From Thermoplasmata archaeon (GTDB lineage Archaea > Thermoplasmatota > Thermoplasmata > Thermoplasmatales > Thermoplasmataceae), in NCBI GenBank assembly GCA_021835025.1, contig JAKBQY010000059.1, positions 44,036-108,035 of the forward strand: 64,000 nt of DNA, read 5' to 3'. Below the pieces are notes generated by a model. The model did not search any database. It was not told the DNA's origin and was given only the letters and a program-made list of their open reading frames with translations. Shown in pieces: positions 53,728 to 62,749 of the stretch (its first letter is position 1; each line of letters begins with the position of its first letter). The position numbers and the translations under genes are program-made.

Positions 53728-54336
53728 TTACCTGAATCCTGAAAATTTTCTATTTTTAAGTATTATTTCATATATGAATGAATGGATTTTTCCATCCTGT
53801 ACCATCAAATCATATCTATTGTCGTATGTCATAAGAGAAAAAAAATTGCAGGTGAAATCTATATTAGGATCTGATTCATATAAATGTATTTCCCTATTTT
53901 TCTGGATAAATGCGATTATGTCAGCTATTTTTATTGTTAAAAAGGGAGTTTTTGAAACTATTGCAAATTCCGCCATTTGAAAGAATAACAAATAATTATC
54001 ATTTAGTCCAACCATGCTTTCTATCCTGTTTTTAGTGAGGAATTGATTGTAAATATCAAAATTTTGGTTTTTAATAATTGCATGGTAATGTGTATTTATG
54101 TTATATTGGTTTATAATGTCATTTATATTTTTATTCCCTATTTTTTTAATACTATAATTGAAGCTAAGGTGGTTATAAATTGTAAATGGTATGATACTAA
54201 TGGATGTTACTATTAAAAAATAAAGAGCAAGATTTATTAAAAAAATATAAATTGATTGGCTTATTAAAAAACTATAAATGGAAATAATAAAGGAGATCAA
54301 AAACATTGAAAGAAAAAAATATCTGTTTTTTATCAT
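53728..54336 (-). CDS. Hypothetical membrane protein
   Basis: A 202-aa protein with two N-terminal membrane helices, FFLSMFLISFIISIYSFLIS and FLINLALYFLIVTSISIIPF, then a soluble domain (~70-202) with SFNYSIKKIGNKNINDIINQ, LLFFQMAEFAIVSKTPFLTI and ICEIILKNRKF-like end (IYEIILKNRKFSGFR). No catalytic motif. The soluble part is probably cytoplasmic. Not recognised. Its stop lies 9 bp from the stop of the convergent gene. Confidence 0.55.
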   Translation of the reverse strand: MIKNRYFFLSMFLISFIISIYSFLISQSIYIFLINLALYFLIVTSISIIPFTIYNHLSFNYSIKKIGNKNINDIINQYNINTHYHAIIKNQNFDIYNQFLTKNRIESMVGLNDNYLLFFQMAEFAIVSKTPFLTIKIADIIAFIQKNREIHLYESDPNIDFTCNFFSLMTYDNRYDLMVQDGKIHSFIYEIILKNRKFSGFR

Positions 54337-54832
54337 GTTTAAATAATAATGTTTTATAATATTTTAAATTATCATATTTATATAACCAGTCAGTTCAATG
54401 TGGACGAGAACTATCAACTGGAATTCGCTGTTTTGTTTTCATTCCTCTTCGGTACTTTCCCTGGGGATTCAGAGAAATTATCCTATAGAGATGACTTTTA
54501 CATAATATACCAAAAAATTAATCTAATTTGAATGGAAGGCCTTAACATAAAAGGAATGATCCATACTTAATGAATAGCTAATTATTTTAGGATTTTTTCT
54601 CAAGAGTGTTATAAAATAAATTCCACCGGTATCCATTATACTGAAATTATCACCATCTATGAATCCACTATCCATGTTTGAGGGGTTAATATTTTTTTTA
54701 GTCCATCCCAACCTTTAGCACACTGGAAAATGTATGAAAAGGACCTAACAGGCAATTGCCACCATAGGTAAATTAAAAACTCCAACTGGTAGTTAAAGAT
54801 AAAAATTGTAAATAAGGTGTAAAAATAATATT
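54337..54832 (+). other. Intergenic region without a supported gene
   Basis: 496 bp holding only short frames on both strands: a plus frame ending ...FYIIYQKINLI at 54531 and a minus frame starting MGWTKKNINPSNMDSGFIDG at 54711. Neither has RBS, TATA box in register or a recognisable domain, so I treat both as chance; the minus one could be a fragment of a degraded gene. AT content is high. Confidence 0.35.
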
Positions 54833-55705
54833 TTAATTAATTTTTATATTGTATTCATTCAGCAATTTTCTAGCTTCTTCTTCCAGTTTCTTTCTTTCTT
54901 CCGGACTGGTTTTCATTATTGGTTCTCTGGGGGAACCCACATCGTTTCCAGTCATGATTTCGACAAGGTCATAGGTTGCAGACCATGGGGCATATTTTTT
55001 AGCTATATTTGCAAGATTATTAAGTAAAAATTGATATTTTATCCCTTCTTGGTTATTATAATTTTCAGAAATCTTTTTTATAATATTATAACCATAATTT
55101 CCCGCACCCGAAACAAAACCATCAAGATTTTCCCTATATGCGGATAATATATACTCATCAGGCCCTGTATATACCTTTATATTATCAACATTGTTTTTTG
55201 TTTCAAGCATTTCTTCCATGTTATATGTTGTTTCCTTTATTCCTATTACGTTTCCACCATTTTTTTTAATTTCGTTTACCATATCATATGTAATATTGTA
55301 TCCTGTTGTTGCCGGGAAATTATATATTATAGTAGGGTATAACCTGGATATTTTAACATAGTAGTTTACAAGCCATTCCCTCTTTAAGCCTGTGAAATAG
55401 TAGGGTGGTAGGGCCGCAATTGCATATATTTTATTTTTTTTTGCATAATCCGCAAGTTCAATGGAATCACCCAGATTTAATGACCCGGATTGTAGAATAA
55501 TATGATCCGGTACGTGTGAAAATATGTCGACTAGGTATTTCTTTTCATTGGTATTCAATGAAGGGCCTAAGCCGGTGCTTCCTGCCAGAAATAAAAAGTC
55601 CATATCATTTTTTAATAAATTCTCCCCATGCTTCAGTATTTTATCCTTATGTATTTTATTCTCAACAAACGGTGTAACGATTGGAATTATACTTGTTTTA
55701 TCCAT
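54833..55705 (-). CDS. kdgA: 2-keto-3-deoxygluconate (KDG/KDPG) aldolase of the archaeal DHDPS-fold type
   Basis: Cleaves KDG (and related 2-keto-3-deoxy acids) to pyruvate and an aldehyde. 290-aa class-I aldolase of the NAL/DHDPS family: SIIPIVTPFVENKIHKDKIL, LFLAGSTGLGPSLNTNEKKY (GxTG loop; Ser replaces the first Thr), YYFTGLKREWLVNYYV, YNFPATTGYNITYD with the catalytic Tyr, and the Schiff-base Lys in VIGIKETTYNMEEML. The G-x-GPSL motif and YNxPxxTG match Sulfolobus/Picrophilus KDG aldolases (recalled) rather than DHDPS. TATA box TTTAAATAAAAATTAAATAC lies 25-35 nt upstream. Could serve the deoxysugar route with the SDR and dehydratase in this window as well as glucose breakdown. Confidence 0.9.
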   Translation of the reverse strand: MDKTSIIPIVTPFVENKIHKDKILKHGENLLKNDMDFLFLAGSTGLGPSLNTNEKKYLVDIFSHVPDHIILQSGSLNLGDSIELADYAKKNKIYAIAALPPYYFTGLKREWLVNYYVKISRLYPTIIYNFPATTGYNITYDMVNEIKKNGGNVIGIKETTYNMEEMLETKNNVDNIKVYTGPDEYILSAYRENLDGFVSGAGNYGYNIIKKISENYNNQEGIKYQFLLNNLANIAKKYAPWSATYDLVEIMTGNDVGSPREPIMKTSPEERKKLEEEARKLLNEYNIKIN

Positions 55706-55922
55706 AACATAATAGTTATTCGTTGTATTTAATTTTTATTTAAATGCCCGATTTCGGTGGGATTTGATATATTGCCGAAATTGATTGGGATACCATTCTT
55801 TTGAATAATATATCGATGTATCTCAATAATCTCTGCAATTGAAATATTGCATTAATTACCTAATGTTATTTTTTCAAAAATTGTAAGGAATAAAAATATA
55901 TTCATTGAAATCATAATTATAT

Positions 55923-56522
55923 ATGAGAAGAGTTTCCGGCATAATTTTGGCAGCGGGATTATCAAAAAGATTTAACGGGAATAAATTATTTTTTGAAATA
56001 AATCATAAAAAATTAATAGAATATGTAATGGAAAATGCCAATAAATCAAGGTTATATGAAAAGATCATTGTAATTAATGATGTAAATAGCTTTAAAAAAA
56101 TTATATACAACAATTTTAAACTGATAATAAATAATAATTATTCCAGCGGAATGTCAACATCTATAAAAAGTGGTATTGAAAATGTTTCAAGCAATTCCGA
56201 GGGTGCAATGATCATTCTTGGAGATGCACCCCTTGTAAAGGAAGGTATTATTAATAAACTCATTGATGAATATTCAAGGCATGATAAGGGAATGGTTGGT
56301 GTGTACCATAATGATGATATACGCAACCCCGTTATATTTTCAAGAGGATATTTTGGTGATTTAAAAAGTATAACAGGAGACCGGGGAGCGAAATCAATAG
56401 TAAAGAAACATATGGATGATTTTTTCAAAGTAGATATTGATGATGAATGCCTCATGGACATTGATTCGGTTGAAGATGCTATCAAATTTGAAAACATTCT
56501 CAGGAAAAATAATAAAATATAA
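55923..56522 (+). CDS. MobA/MocA-like nucleotidyltransferase (molybdenum-cofactor cytidylyltransferase-like)
   Basis: A 199-aa NTP transferase starting VSGIILAAGLSKRFNGNKLF, the LAAGxSxRxGxxK nucleotide-binding loop, followed by NNNYSSGMSTSIKSGIENVS and ILGDAPLVKEGIINKLID, where GDxPLV is the metal-binding motif of MobA/MocA (GDMPLV). C-terminal DRGAKSIVKKHMDDFFKVDI and DIDSVEDAIKFENIL. It probably adds CMP or GMP to molybdopterin, as it opens a cluster with moaC and moaB. Which nucleotide is used cannot be read. It is 17 bp upstream of the nitrilase-family gene. Confidence 0.8.
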   Translation: MRRVSGIILAAGLSKRFNGNKLFFEINHKKLIEYVMENANKSRLYEKIIVINDVNSFKKIIYNNFKLIINNNYSSGMSTSIKSGIENVSSNSEGAMIILGDAPLVKEGIINKLIDEYSRHDKGMVGVYHNDDIRNPVIFSRGYFGDLKSITGDRGAKSIVKKHMDDFFKVDIDDECLMDIDSVEDAIKFENILRKNNKI

Positions 56523-56539
56523 TATCCGCATTTAACAAC

Positions 56540-57268
56540 ATGAAAATAAAACTTATCGGCATTCAGTCAAGGCGAATGGAATATAATAAAGCACTTGATT
56601 TTATTTCAAGTTTGGAACCAGAAAAGGATGAGGTAATTATCCTACCGGAAAAATGGATCACCGAAAATATGGACTATGATAAATTAAATCACCTGATAGA
56701 TAGAATAAATTTTGAAAATACTATTATTCCTGGAAGTTTTTCCTTTTATGACGGGGAACTTTACAATAGGTCATTTCTAATAGACCACAAAAAGATAGTA
56801 GGATACCAGGATAAGATAAACCTTTATATGGACGAAAAAAAGAGATACCAACATGGAAACTCTATAAACATTTTTAAAATAAACAATATAAAAATTGGTA
56901 TATTGATATGCTATGATATTGATTTTCCTGCATATCCGAGGAAATTATTTTATAATAATTGTGATATTATAATAAATCCATCATTGGTTAATTCAAAATT
57001 CCACGATGAGTGGCATATGTATATAAAAGCAAGATCACTGGAAAATAGAATTGCAATAGCATCAATCAATTCAATATCTGACAATTTTCTAGGGGATTCT
57101 ATAATAGTCTCACCTTACGAGTTTGATATTGGTATCAAGTTAAGGTCAATATATGAAAAAAATAAAAATGTATCAATGGAAATAAATACCAATGATTATT
57201 ATGAATCCAGGCTTAAACGGATGAATGATGAAACAAATGCCGATTCAGTCGGCATCAATAATGTTTAA
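56540..57268 (+). CDS. Carbon-nitrogen hydrolase (nitrilase superfamily)
   Basis: A 242-aa amidase-like protein. The catalytic triad positions are Glu in VIILPEKWITEN (~36-47), Lys in YQDKINLYMDEKKRYQHG (~92-109) and Cys in IGILICYDIDFPAYPRKLF (~119-137); GDSIIVSPYEFDIG is a late strand motif. Canonical members are 260-300 aa, so this is on the short side. It hydrolyses a small amide or nitrile; substrate unknown. The position between MobA-like and moaC genes suggests a link, but nitrilase-family genes are often just neighbours. Confidence 0.83.
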   Translation: MKIKLIGIQSRRMEYNKALDFISSLEPEKDEVIILPEKWITENMDYDKLNHLIDRINFENTIIPGSFSFYDGELYNRSFLIDHKKIVGYQDKINLYMDEKKRYQHGNSINIFKINNIKIGILICYDIDFPAYPRKLFYNNCDIIINPSLVNSKFHDEWHMYIKARSLENRIAIASINSISDNFLGDSIIVSPYEFDIGIKLRSIYEKNKNVSMEINTNDYYESRLKRMNDETNADSVGINNV

Positions 57269-57292
57269 TAATAAATTTGCATATTAAAGCCC

Positions 57293-57736
57293 ATGATTGA
57301 TATAAGTGAAAAGAAAATTATTTTGAGAGATGCCATGGCAACAGGAACGATACATCTTAAAATGGATACAGTGAAAAAAATAACTGGCAGGGAGGTGAAG
57401 AAGGGAGATGTAATAGAAACTGCCAAAATTGCCGGTACAATGGCTGTAAAAAATACCTCCGCCAATATTCCATATTGCCATCCGATTCCAGTTTCAGCCA
57501 TAGATTTTGAATTTAAAATCAATGAGGACAACATTGAATCATCCTGCCACGTTAGGGCTATCTACAGAACTGGTGTTGAAATGGAGGCAATAAATGGTGT
57601 TTTAACTTCATTGTTGACAATCTGGGATATGGTGAAATATCTCGAAAAGGATGATACTGGAAATTATCCAGAAACTTCAATATACAATGTTCATGTAATT
57701 TATAAAAAAAAGGAGGAGATAAATGCACCACAGTGA
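57293..57736 (+). CDS. moaC: Cyclic pyranopterin monophosphate synthase MoaC
   Basis: Converts 3',8-cyclo-GTP to cPMP in molybdopterin synthesis. 147-aa protein with the family motifs MIDISEKKIILRDAMATGTI, KKGDVIETAKIAGTMAVKNT, the histidine motif IPYCHPIPVSAIDFEF (H-x-x-x box), and VEMEAINGVLTSLLTIWDMV with the catalytic Lys in VKYLEKDD. All essential residues are present; length is normal. Overlaps moaB by 14 nt, so they are one unit. Confidence 0.94.
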   Translation: MIDISEKKIILRDAMATGTIHLKMDTVKKITGREVKKGDVIETAKIAGTMAVKNTSANIPYCHPIPVSAIDFEFKINEDNIESSCHVRAIYRTGVEMEAINGVLTSLLTIWDMVKYLEKDDTGNYPETSIYNVHVIYKKKEEINAPQ

Positions 57737-58187
57737 TGTTAAATATGATCTGAGATATCTTATAATAACCGTTTCCTCCTCAAGGAATAAAGATAATGAC
57801 GTTTCAGGAAAAATTATGGCAGACTTAATTAAACAGAATTGTTCAAGGTCAATGGTAAGGGATGATGAGGTCCAGATTTTAAATGAACTGTTTTATAATT
57901 ATAATAAATACGATGTTTTTATATATATAGGTGGAACTGGGGCTTCAAAATTTGACCAGACTTCACTATCCATAAGAAAAATATGTGAAAAGGAAATTCC
58001 TGGATTTGGAGAAGTATTCAGAAGTAGATCTGGTGGAATTTTCCCCTATCTTTCAGATGCATCCCTGTTTATTTATAAAGGAAAGATAATTTTTACGCTT
58101 CCTGGTTCAGAGCAGGCCCAGAATATAGCATTTGGCATTATAAAGGAAATTGTGGGCCATCTTTATCATGAAGTAAATAAGGAATAA
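57723..58187 (+). CDS. moaB: Molybdopterin adenylyltransferase/molybdopterin-binding protein MoaB/Mog
   Basis: A 154-aa MoaB/Mog protein: YLIITVSSSRNKDNDVSGKI, VFIYIGGTGASKFDQTSLSI with the GGTG molybdopterin/ATP site, IPGFGEVFRSRSG and KIIFTLPGSEQAQNIAF (the LPGS motif). It adenylates molybdopterin so that molybdenum can be inserted. Starts within the end of moaC. Normal length for MoaB. Its start follows AAGGAGG in the moaC tail at ~57708-57715, a strong ribosome-binding site. Confidence 0.93.
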   Translation: MHHSDVKYDLRYLIITVSSSRNKDNDVSGKIMADLIKQNCSRSMVRDDEVQILNELFYNYNKYDVFIYIGGTGASKFDQTSLSIRKICEKEIPGFGEVFRSRSGGIFPYLSDASLFIYKGKIIFTLPGSEQAQNIAFGIIKEIVGHLYHEVNKE

Positions 58188-58228
58188 ATATATGCAAATA
58201 TTTTTATAAAACTAAATTATTATATTGT

Positions 58229-59026
58229 GTGTATCTATCAAATAATTTAAAAAAATCCTATTATGTGTTCAGATCTGTGAAAAATAGCTTGCGTGTTATT
58301 AATACTCTGCGAAAATGGTCTAATGACGAGTATATGGTGGTTGATATAGAACTCAAAAATGGGATTAGATTTAAAAAAGTACCGGTTGGCGCAGCCTGGG
58401 CCATTATCAATTATTATTACTGGTCAAATAAATTTAATTCATATTCAAAGGTTGATATGGACGTTTTTTATAATATATGCAAGGACATATACAGCAAATT
58501 GAAAGGTGCATGCATGGAATGGCCTGCTAAATTATGGGGACTTCAGGGAACACATGGTATTCTCTTCATGATTGTCAGAAAATACAAACCAGAAATATTA
58601 ATTGAAACCGGCATATCCCGAGGGTATTCATCGTATTTTATTCTTTCCGCAATAAAATTGAATGGAAATGGTAAGCTTATAAGTATTGATGTGGCCGATG
58701 AAATTGAACTATGCAAAAATAAATACATAGTTGGATGGCTTGTCCCAGATGATTTAAGGAAAAACTGGGAGGTGGTCAGGGGACTAACAAGTGATGTTTT
58801 GCCAAAATTAACTGGAAATGTGGATATATTTATGCATGACTCCCTGCATACACAGGATAATATGACGTATGAATACGATTGGGCATATGGTAAGTTAAAA
58901 GAAGGAGGAATACTTATATCGGATGATATTGATTTAAACTATGCGTGGAAAAATTTTATCAAATCGCATAAAAATATGGAAGAAATAATAAAAAGTGTTA
59001 CAACTGGAGTTTCAATAAAAGTATAA
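58229..59026 (+). CDS. Class-I SAM-dependent methyltransferase (cephalosporin-hydroxylase-like/MT24 type)
   Basis: A 265-aa protein with an N-terminal region (~1-115) and a Rossmann methyltransferase domain: PEILIETGISRGYSSYFILS (motif I, ETG-x-x-x-G-Y-S), GKLISIDVADEIEL (motif II acidic Asp), WEVVRGLTSDVLPKLT, VDIFMHDSLHTQDNMTYEYD (D-S-x-H loop) and ISDDIDLNYAWKNF. The combination of ETGxxxGYSS with HDSLH is that of methyltransferase family 24/cephalosporin-hydroxylase-like enzymes, often acting on surface glycans or secondary metabolites. GTG start at 58229 with TATA (TTTTTATAAA, ~58200) 25 nt upstream: leaderless. Substrate unknown; it precedes the polysaccharide-like locus. Confidence 0.8.
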   Translation: MYLSNNLKKSYYVFRSVKNSLRVINTLRKWSNDEYMVVDIELKNGIRFKKVPVGAAWAIINYYYWSNKFNSYSKVDMDVFYNICKDIYSKLKGACMEWPAKLWGLQGTHGILFMIVRKYKPEILIETGISRGYSSYFILSAIKLNGNGKLISIDVADEIELCKNKYIVGWLVPDDLRKNWEVVRGLTSDVLPKLTGNVDIFMHDSLHTQDNMTYEYDWAYGKLKEGGILISDDIDLNYAWKNFIKSHKNMEEIIKSVTTGVSIKV

Positions 59027-59200
59027 AAATAATTTATGCCCTTTTTATTGTATTTTTCGTATAATCCAGGACTTATTTGGTTTATTTCATATGCATTTAT
59101 TTCATGTCATATAATACGCGTAGAAGTTTACAATAGAATCTGTATTTAAGTCAAAACCACCTACCATACCTATTTTTTTATTTAAATTTACATTGAATTT

Positions 59201-61141
59201 TCACCTTAATTTTGAAATTACTTCAGGTATCAATAAATTTGCAGGGCCAGAAAGAGTGCCCTGATTAAAGGGCATTGTGGCAATCCAGTCATTGTCAATG
59301 TATACCGTATTATTTCCCATTTCACCATTTTCTGGTTTGCTTGATGTAATTTCCATGTTGTTTAATATTAAACTGTTTCCACTGGGAATATAATCAATTT
59401 TCATCTGATTTAAAAGCTGTTTTACCCATTGTAAAGGTTCATTAAAGTTTAGGCAGAAATCCAAAAACTCTTTTATCCCATCTAAAATGGAAAAATTAAT
59501 TATTATTTCTCCAACCTTTCTTTGAATCTTATTATTTAAAATAATATAACAGTCATTTCCCCATTCATTTTTACACATACCGACATTATTTACTATAATT
59601 CCATTTTTATCCCTTAAATGCTTTACCTGAGTTTTATTTAAAATATTCTCTGCGATTTTTAATACATCAATATTTTCATTTTTATCAAAATTAAGCATGC
59701 TTAAAGTGTAAATATCCAGCATAAACATGGATGAGATATTAGATTTTGATGTTAGGAATAAAACCTTAATTTTATAGGATTTGAAAACATCTACCAGCAT
59801 ATGTATAAATTTATTTACACTCATATTTCCCATATTATTCATTTTAATTCTTTTAATAATCTCGTAAAAATCGTAAATCACTGCAATGCATGTAAAATCC
59901 TTGGAAATATTTCCAATGAAACCAATAATTTCAAGGGCAATCAAGTGGGCAGTTCTTGTAATGCCATTTGAATTTGGGGGATTTACATTTGTTAATATGT
60001 CTTCCGATATAATGAATGCATTTAAATTTTTATTCTGTGTTGCCAGTGGGAATTTTTTGTAATTTTGAATGTTATTAAAAACAAAAATTTTCTGGTAAAA
60101 TAATTTTTCATTTGTCATATATTTTATTGCCTTATTTAAGTCCTCGTCATTTAAAATGATAAGTAAAGATTCATTAAGAAAAATATTCTTTGTAAATAAT
60201 TCACCAAATTTCCTGTCAAAATTTTTTGAAAGTTCTTCATCTAAATAATTAACAAATAATTTTTCTCCAATTTTTTGGGTACTCTCTGCAAATGTATTAT
60301 TATAGGAGAAATCGTGATCTGTTTGATTTTTTTCCAATATATTTTTTCTTTTAAGTTTAAGTTTTTCCTGCTGGTTAGAAACATCCATGCTGTTCAAGGA
60401 GTCATAATCATTATTGGTATGACCATTTTTTATCCCATTAAAATTATTGGAATACTTTTTATCCTCACCCAATATTATCTCTTTATTCATTAATTTGTAT
60501 AAATTTGCACGGTAAATATATATCATATTGTTTTTATTTACAAAGAACTCTCCCAAAGGAAATATGTTTTCAAGATAAAAAGACCTGTAGGTTGATTTTT
60601 TTTCATATTGCCAATCAAATTCAACATTGATATTATCCCTAAAATTTTCTATTATTTTTTTTCTTCGATCATTTGGATCTTCACGGATATCGCTTTCTAC
60701 TAAAATAATTCTAATCCGGAATTTATCCTCATTTATTGAATATTTTGAATGTGAAAAAATATTATGTAAGTTGGAAAACCAGAAAATAATGCCCTGTTTA
60801 TTTCCAATATTTGAAATAAATTTAGAAAAACCTTTTAAATCCAGGCCTGATTCTTCATGCTCATTGTAATAATATTGGTCAATTAGTTTTTTGGATATAT
60901 ATGAATTATTTGCTTTTGGCAATAGGTCAACGGACGATATTTTAATGTATTTTTTCAAAATGGATGGCCTCGTATTTGTGTTTAAATATACATGCATCCT
61001 ATCATTATTTTTATAATAAAAAATACCAAAAGTCCTTCCTAAAACAGCCAGCATTTTATTGCCATAATTATTTCCTTCCCTTTCCTGCACAATCTCAAAC
61101 CATTTTCCGGAAATCCACATTAAAACCTGCAATAATATCAC
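59201..61141 (-). CDS. Large hypothetical protein, paralog of the protein at the right edge
   Basis: A 646-aa soluble, acidic/asparagine-rich protein. The N-terminal ~300 residues include a probable sensor-like domain and a low-complexity Asn/Asp/Lys linker (~255-320); the C-terminal ~330 residues carry ESLLIILNDEDLNKAIKYM, NAFIISEDILTNVNP, AVIYDFYEIIKRI, GNDCYIILNNKIQ, NFSILDGIKEF, WVKQLLNQMKIDY and YIDNDWIATM. The same order of motifs recurs in the partial protein at 62746-64000. The alternation of strand (LLIIL, AVIYDF, KVLFLTSK) and helix resembles a RecA/DUF835-like alpha/beta domain, but no Walker motif is seen; this is a guess. Start is GTG 61141, or ATG 61120. Function unknown; flanks a glycosyltransferase. 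Confidence 0.6.
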   Translation of the reverse strand: MILLQVLMWISGKWFEIVQEREGNNYGNKMLAVLGRTFGIFYYKNNDRMHVYLNTNTRPSILKKYIKISSVDLLPKANNSYISKKLIDQYYYNEHEESGLDLKGFSKFISNIGNKQGIIFWFSNLHNIFSHSKYSINEDKFRIRIILVESDIREDPNDRRKKIIENFRDNINVEFDWQYEKKSTYRSFYLENIFPLGEFFVNKNNMIYIYRANLYKLMNKEIILGEDKKYSNNFNGIKNGHTNNDYDSLNSMDVSNQQEKLKLKRKNILEKNQTDHDFSYNNTFAESTQKIGEKLFVNYLDEELSKNFDRKFGELFTKNIFLNESLLIILNDEDLNKAIKYMTNEKLFYQKIFVFNNIQNYKKFPLATQNKNLNAFIISEDILTNVNPPNSNGITRTAHLIALEIIGFIGNISKDFTCIAVIYDFYEIIKRIKMNNMGNMSVNKFIHMLVDVFKSYKIKVLFLTSKSNISSMFMLDIYTLSMLNFDKNENIDVLKIAENILNKTQVKHLRDKNGIIVNNVGMCKNEWGNDCYIILNNKIQRKVGEIIINFSILDGIKEFLDFCLNFNEPLQWVKQLLNQMKIDYIPSGNSLILNNMEITSSKPENGEMGNNTVYIDNDWIATMPFNQGTLSGPANLLIPEVISKLR

Positions 61142-61213
61142 AATCTATCTACTTAAAATTTGTCATACAATATCAGCCATTATTTTTAAATTTATATTTA
61201 GCGATGGTAATAC

Positions 61214-62749
61214 TCACCGTTCAACTGGATTTATAATATGTTTATCAATATTCTTTTCCCTGCTGCCTATTGAAACAATAAATCCCATAAAAACGAGAGG
61301 GAGAAAATATATAGCCCATACAAGATTTACTATAAGGGGATATAACAATACATTATTATGGGAATACAATCTTGATATCCCATTATAAACGGCGAAAAAA
61401 AGTCCTGAAAAAACTACAACCTGTGTAAGCATTGAAAAATTTTCAATTTTTTTCCTTTTGATTTTTTTGTTCCCTTTAGGGGTCACCACAAATGAGAATT
61501 TACGCTTGAACATCCATTTAAAAAATGATTTTGTTACCTCAAAAAATTCTAGGAGCTCAACAGTTTGGTGGAGAATATACCCCTTTAATCTGTATTCTTT
61601 ATTTTTTCTTATCATAAATACAAAGCTTATGCTTCCTGCAAGAATATATGGAATAATTATAAGGAAATATAACAGGGGATTTATTTTAATAAAAGAAACA
61701 CCGAACACCAAAAATACAATTGGAGAAAGCAAATATGCCAATGTTACAGGACCCTTCACAATCCAGTAAGCAGTTCCAGATAAATAATCAATGAAGCTTG
61801 AGAAGCTAAGATTTTCCCTGATAAGATCAGGAAGCAATTGAAATCCCCCAAGGGACCATCTACCCTGCTGTTTTAAATATGAATTTAGGGTTCGGGGGGA
61901 TTCACCATACCATATTCCAGGAAAATCAACATATTCTGATATGTACCCCCTTGCATGAAGCATAACCGATGTTGAAATATCCTCGGTTACCGTATTCTCC
62001 TTCATAAAACCCACCTCTTTTATATGTGAAATTCTAAATGTTGTTCCTGAACCAAGGCTAAATGCGGAATTTAGATTTCTTCCCCTCATAATTATCCTTA
62101 AAAATGGGATTTGTTGGTAATAGGCACCCTTTGCAATCAACGTATTTGATTCGCTGTAAAATTGGGGAACCTGTACCATCGACACTCTTGTATTATTAAA
62201 ATGTATAATTACATAATCATAAAATATAGATGATGGTCTTTGATCGGCATCAAAAACCGTGAATAAATCATAATTTTTTGAAATCATTTTTAATGCGTTA
62301 TTTATTGCACCAGCTTTAAAACCAGTTCTATTATCTCTATGTATATACTCTATACCATTATTTTTACAAAAATTATACATTTCATCCGAAATTTCCCTGT
62401 TTGTTGAATCATCCAGAAGAAAGGTTTTCCCGAAACCGTATCTTAATATAGCTGATTTTACTGAAAGCAATGTTAATTTTAAAATTTCCGTATCCTCATT
62501 ATATGAGGTTACTAAGGCCGCTACCTTGTATATTTTTTCAACAGTTACTGGAAAAACAGCAATCATATTGTAATTTTTTGACCGTTTATAATGAATAATA
62601 TATACAAAAAGGGTGAAAAAACCCAGGGTAAATCCAAACCATATAAGGTATGTAAGCCAGATAAAATAGATATTTATGAATGTTAAAAATGTTATGTATC
62701 CCGGAATTATTATTAAAATTAAGACCATTAAGACATTCAATATTTTCAT
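61214..62749 (-). CDS. Membrane family-2 glycosyltransferase (cellulose/curdlan-synthase-like)
   Basis: A 511-aa processive GT2 enzyme. Two N-terminal helices (~5-52), a cytoplasmic GT-A domain (~75-320) with VAALVTSYNED, LLDDST (Asp113-114), DADQRP (167-172, the D-x-D), TED (255-257) and QQGRW (294-298), the complete D,D,D,QxxRW signature of cellulose, curdlan and hyaluronan synthases, then about five to six C-terminal helices, which would form the glycan channel. No PilZ domain. It should polymerise and export a beta-linked polysaccharide. The ATG at 62749 overlaps the partial upstream gene by 4 nt; downstream, 72 bp precede the paralogous gene. So three genes form one operon. Confidence 0.88.
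   Translation of the reverse strand: MKILNVLMVLILIIIPGYITFLTFINIYFIWLTYLIWFGFTLGFFTLFVYIIHYKRSKNYNMIAVFPVTVEKIYKVAALVTSYNEDTEILKLTLLSVKSAILRYGFGKTFLLDDSTNREISDEMYNFCKNNGIEYIHRDNRTGFKAGAINNALKMISKNYDLFTVFDADQRPSSIFYDYVIIHFNNTRVSMVQVPQFYSESNTLIAKGAYYQQIPFLRIIMRGRNLNSAFSLGSGTTFRISHIKEVGFMKENTVTEDISTSVMLHARGYISEYVDFPGIWYGESPRTLNSYLKQQGRWSLGGFQLLPDLIRENLSFSSFIDYLSGTAYWIVKGPVTLAYLLSPIVFLVFGVSFIKINPLLYFLIIIPYILAGSISFVFMIRKNKEYRLKGYILHQTVELLEFFEVTKSFFKWMFKRKFSFVVTPKGNKKIKRKKIENFSMLTQVVVFSGLFFAVYNGISRLYSHNNVLLYPLIVNLVWAIYFLPLVFMGFIVSIGSREKNIDKHIINPVER

Noticed and set aside
54523-54711. A 62-codon minus-strand frame
   Set aside because: No promoter or RBS in register and no recognisable sequence features; kept as intergenic.
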